Positions 32,799-36,827 of a stretch of 36,827 nucleotides of DNA are shown here, one piece after another. Each line of letters starts with the position of its first letter. The stretch's first letter is position 1. Under the pieces are notes generated by a model. That model was given only the letters and a program-made list of their open reading frames with translations, was not told the DNA's origin and did not search any database. This DNA comes from an uncultured Ruminococcus sp. (GTDB taxonomy: Bacteria; Bacillota; Clostridia; Oscillospirales; Ruminococcaceae), in the NCBI GenBank assembly GCA_947175975.1, contig CAMWOX010000002.1, positions 1-36,827 on the forward strand. Reading direction: 5' to 3'. A program made the translations under genes and the position numbers.

Positions 32799-33272
32799 AT
32801 GAATATTTTGAATATTTACACCGTCAGTTTTTTTGGACACCGTTCTTTGTATCTTTATGAAGATATAGAAAGAAAACTGGAGAAAGTGGTCAGTGATCTG
32901 ATCTATTACAAAAAATATGTGAAGTTCCTTGTCGGTCGTGACGGCGAGTTTGATCGGTTGACTTCTTCTGTAATCAGACGACTTGTCAGAAAATACGACT
33001 CTGGCAATATCTCTCACATTCTTGTACTGCCCTACATGAGAGCAGAATATCGGGACAACCGAGAAAATTTTCTGACTTATTATGACGAAGTCGAGATCTG
33101 CGAGGAGTCTTGTCAGGCGCATTTCAGATCTGCCATACAGATCCGCAATAGAATTATGGTAGATCGCTCCGACCTTGTTGTCTGTTGCATCCAGAACCAG
33201 ACCGGCGGGGCATATCAGACAATCCAGTATGCAAAAAGCCAGAATAAGAAAATCATCAATATTGCAGAGTAA
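32799..33272 (+). CDS. SLOG-family (Rossmann-like nucleotide-binding) protein
   Basis: A 157-residue single-domain protein. The pattern FFGHRSLY near the start, FLVGRDGEFDRLTSSVIRRL, ILVLPYMRAEY, YYDEVEICEES, IQIRNRIMVDRSDLVVCCI and GGAYQTIQYAKSQNKKIINI matches the SLOG-type small proteins of gut clostridia, relatives of YpsA and LOG domains that bind nucleotide or ADP-ribose-type ligands. Function of this subgroup is unknown. ATG at 32799 follows AAAGGAG at 32784-32790; an upstream in-frame start at 32700 lies before the promoter and is excluded. A hairpin repeat with a weak T-tract begins directly after the stop. It is divergent from an XRE regulator. Confidence 0.85.
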   Translation: MNILNIYTVSFFGHRSLYLYEDIERKLEKVVSDLIYYKKYVKFLVGRDGEFDRLTSSVIRRLVRKYDSGNISHILVLPYMRAEYRDNRENFLTYYDEVEICEESCQAHFRSAIQIRNRIMVDRSDLVVCCIQNQTGGAYQTIQYAKSQNKKIINIAE

Positions 33273-33334
33273 AAAAATACTGATTTTCCAAAATTCCACA
33301 GTCAAAAAAGTGGAATGTTAAAAATCAGAATTTT
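33273..33334. repeat. Hairpin repeat, copy 2 (terminator for both neighbours)
   Basis: Same element as 32288-32349, five substitutions. Inner stem 33293-33299/33310-33316 is intact; the outer stem CTGATTTT/AAAATCAG (33280-33287, 33321-33328) has lost one pair on the plus strand but keeps it as a wobble in minus-strand RNA, where seven T follow. It should terminate the lipoprotein operon and perhaps the SLOG gene. Confidence 0.9.
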
Positions 33335-33358
33335 CATGATTATTATTTTTCTGTATTG

Positions 33359-34000
33359 CTATTCTGAAACAGATTCACCGAGATTCATATAGAAAGCAGA
33401 CCATTTGAAACGAGCATCTTCAAAAGTGGATTCAGAGTATAATTGATTTACCAGTTCCGTGCCTTCGCCTGTCTGGATTCTTTTTTCTGTAATATTGCCG
33501 CTCTGGTAAAAAAGAAACTGATTTGTGACATCCTGACTGCTGTTATATCCATAAAACCATATATTGGGTTCGTCAATGTCAAGCTGTTCGGATTCTGTCT
33601 CTATGGTTAATTCCTGTGTACTGACTTCTGAAAGCAGATGATCCGGATCAAAGCTGATCTTCCCTAATTCTTCCGTATTCGTAAAATCATCCATATGAAG
33701 AATGGCATTGTCCGGCGTTGTTTCGTTTGTCTCCCAGAATGCCGAATATGCCTGATTTTCATCCGTCACATAATAGATCAGATAATGCGATGCAATATAG
33801 CCTTGATGGATATAATCTTCTCTTTGCCACGCACAAAGAAGTTTTATATTGCTGCTAATAGAATAAAATTCTGTTGAATTTTTAGATTTATTTTCAGTAT
33901 CAGAATTTGTTACAGAATTTTTCTGTTCCGAAAAATCAGAATTACATGCACATAAGCAGAATGTCAGTAATAACGCAGGTATCAATTTTAATTTCTCCAT
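33359..34000 (-). CDS. Putative lipoprotein of unknown function
   Basis: A 213-residue protein with a lipoprotein signal: MEKLKLIPALLLTFCLCAC, with lipidated Cys19 in LCAC. A Ser/Thr/Asn-rich spacer of about 25 residues leads to a globular part rich in beta-type sequence (SHYLIYYVTDENQAYSAFWE, NIWFYGYNSS, FLFYQSGNITEKR). No family recognised. AAGGGAT precedes ATG 34000. It lies 19 bases after the HD-domain gene and shares its promoter, so the exported lipoprotein and the cytoplasmic HD protein are made together. Confidence 0.75.
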   Translation of the reverse strand: MEKLKLIPALLLTFCLCACNSDFSEQKNSVTNSDTENKSKNSTEFYSISSNIKLLCAWQREDYIHQGYIASHYLIYYVTDENQAYSAFWETNETTPDNAILHMDDFTNTEELGKISFDPDHLLSEVSTQELTIETESEQLDIDEPNIWFYGYNSSQDVTNQFLFYQSGNITEKRIQTGEGTELVNQLYSESTFEDARFKWSAFYMNLGESVSE

Positions 34001-34019
34001 GGAAATTTATCCCTTCATT

Positions 34020-34574
34020 TCACACATAGGCAGGTTCTGCACTGAAACCCGGTTCAAGAATTTCATGGCGGATCTTGCCGTCTAATAGATCAATAATTTT
34101 TTCCAGAGAATACAAATGCCAGATTTCGCTTGCCGCACAGCATTTGTCTGCAATCGTGATAATAAAGCTCTCCCGGTATTTCGGGAATGGAAAACATAAT
34201 GGAAACATATGCTTACGGATGATGTCCCGTTCGATGGGATTCAGTTCAAATTCTTTTTCCGCATTTCTCAAAGATACAATTGGATGCATGAGTGTGTGAA
34301 ATTGACAGGCGGATTCTTTGTCATGCCAATCATAGAGAAAGAAATCATGTAATAAACAGCCACGGACAAGGCTTTTTTTGTCAATTTTCCGAATATGCAA
34401 GATTTCCGCTATACGCAGAGCCATATATGCGACACAGATAGAGTGCGTATAACAATTTGTTGTGCCATGTTGCATGAAATTTCGTTCTGATTGCATATTC
34501 GGCGAACGTAAAATATCTTGACCATAAGTAAGTACCTGTTCTGCAAGTTGCTTATCTGGTTTGATATACCACAT
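34020..34574 (-). CDS. HD-domain protein (putative phosphohydrolase)
   Basis: A 184-residue cytoplasmic protein. HD motifs are visible: QHGTTNCYTHSICVAYMAL (first His), RGCLLHDFFLYDWH (the His-Asp pair), HTLMHPIVSLRNA and IRKHMFPLCFPFPKYRESFIITIADKCCA (further His and Asp). This subgroup is widespread in clostridia without a defined substrate; HD enzymes generally act on phosphoesters such as nucleotides. Start is uncertain: ATG 34574 (MWYIKP) is about 14 bases from AAGGG, ATG 34586 only two bases. Longer versions would overlap the -10 box. It heads a two-gene operon with a lipoprotein. Confidence 0.85.
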   Translation of the reverse strand: MWYIKPDKQLAEQVLTYGQDILRSPNMQSERNFMQHGTTNCYTHSICVAYMALRIAEILHIRKIDKKSLVRGCLLHDFFLYDWHDKESACQFHTLMHPIVSLRNAEKEFELNPIERDIIRKHMFPLCFPFPKYRESFIITIADKCCAASEIWHLYSLEKIIDLLDGKIRHEILEPGFSAEPAYV

Positions 34575-34611
34575 GATAAAAATCATATCCCTTCTTTTTT
34601 TAGTAATATTT

Positions 34612-34640
34612 ATTATACTACAAAAAAAGACATCTGTCAA
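34612..34640 (-). promoter_or_regulatory. Promoter of the HD protein/lipoprotein operon
   Basis: On the minus strand TTGACA (34635-34640), a 17-base spacer and TATAAT (34612-34617): a full consensus sigma-A promoter. It follows the groEL terminator by only a few bases. Confidence 0.92.
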
Positions 34641-34645
34641 TTAAA

Positions 34646-34688
34646 ATTAAAAAAACAATCGCTCCGTTGTGATAGCACAACAGAGCGA
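34646..34688 (-). terminator. Terminator of groES-groEL
   Basis: Arms 34659-34671 and 34676-34688 pair over 13 bases in minus-strand RNA (one U-G wobble, TCGCTC.GTTGTG type) with a four-base loop, followed on the minus strand by TTG and seven T. Confidence 0.92.
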
Positions 34689-34711
34689 AATTATTTTTAA
34701 GGATCAAAAAA

Positions 34712-36729
<2,018 letters not shown>

Positions 36730-36737
36730 CTATTATT

Positions 36738-36766
36738 ATTTTAATCAGCTTTGCAGGAAAAATCAA
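36738..36766 (-). promoter_or_regulatory. Promoter of groES-groEL
   Basis: On the minus strand TTGATT (36761-36766), a 17-base spacer and TAAAAT (36738-36743). The expected start point near 36731 is about nine bases before CIRCE. The remaining 60 bases to the window end are AT-rich and show no gene. Confidence 0.88.
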
Positions 36767-36827
36767 GTGTATTTTTCAAGTTTTTTATTTTTTTCTGAAA
36801 ATTTCAGCATTCTGCATAATTTTGTGA

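Overview
The window looks like chromosomal DNA of a low-GC Firmicute from the Ruminococcus/Oscillospiraceae group. This rests on a secreted GH74 xyloglucanase ending in a cellulosomal type I dockerin, a spoIIGA-sigE sporulation locus, a NifJ-type pyruvate:ferredoxin oxidoreductase, a CIRCE-controlled groESL operon and clear Gram-positive ribosome binding sites with frequent TTG/GTG starts. Many promoters can be read by eye: a TTGNNN-like -35, a spacer of exactly 17 bases and TATAAT or TAAAAT, often with an extended TGn. The genus is an inference; no rRNA or tRNA gene is present.

Layout. 1-3064 (+): the 3' end of spoIIGA, sigE, a lipoprotein, rsmE and a small acidic membrane protein. 3110-3875 (-): a DtxR-like regulator followed by a MIF-family tautomerase. 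4029-9577 (+): a tight run of murD, two M42 aminopeptidases, a GNAT acetyltransferase and a PLP methionine gamma-lyase-family enzyme, with three of the four junctions overlapping. 9742-11697 (+): a membrane protein with zinc ribbon, kinase fold and PASTA domains whose kinase motifs are all broken. 11747-15190 (-): a small unannotated membrane peptide, an FAD oxidoreductase and a polytopic membrane protein in one operon, with a VanY-type carboxypeptidase just upstream (15284-16420). 16704-20144 (+): the GH74-dockerin enzyme and a leucine-rich repeat protein. 20208-23756 (-): nifJ. 23757-24240 holds no conserved gene but contains a plus-strand promoter-to-terminator unit that looks like an undescribed small RNA.

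24228-31037 (-): a DUF3781 gene, then an operon reading ung, metF, a stand-alone MetH reactivation protein, metH, a GH25 lysozyme and a ROK glucokinase. MetF, MetH and the split reactivation domain together form the methyl-transfer branch of methionine synthesis. 31151-32219 (-): a DUF421/DUF4363 membrane pair. 32288-33334: a divergent XRE regulator/SLOG protein pair bracketed by two nearly identical 62-base hairpin repeats in the same orientation. 33359-34574 (-): an HD-domain protein and a lipoprotein. 34712-36766 (-): groES-groEL with CIRCE and promoter.

Most of the window is housekeeping. The parts that most deserve attention are the orphan transcription unit near 24.1 kb, the pseudokinase at 9.7-11.7 kb, the repeat-flanked XRE/SLOG pair, the hidden 46-codon gene at 15.1 kb and the DtxR-like regulator that seems to have lost its metal ligands.
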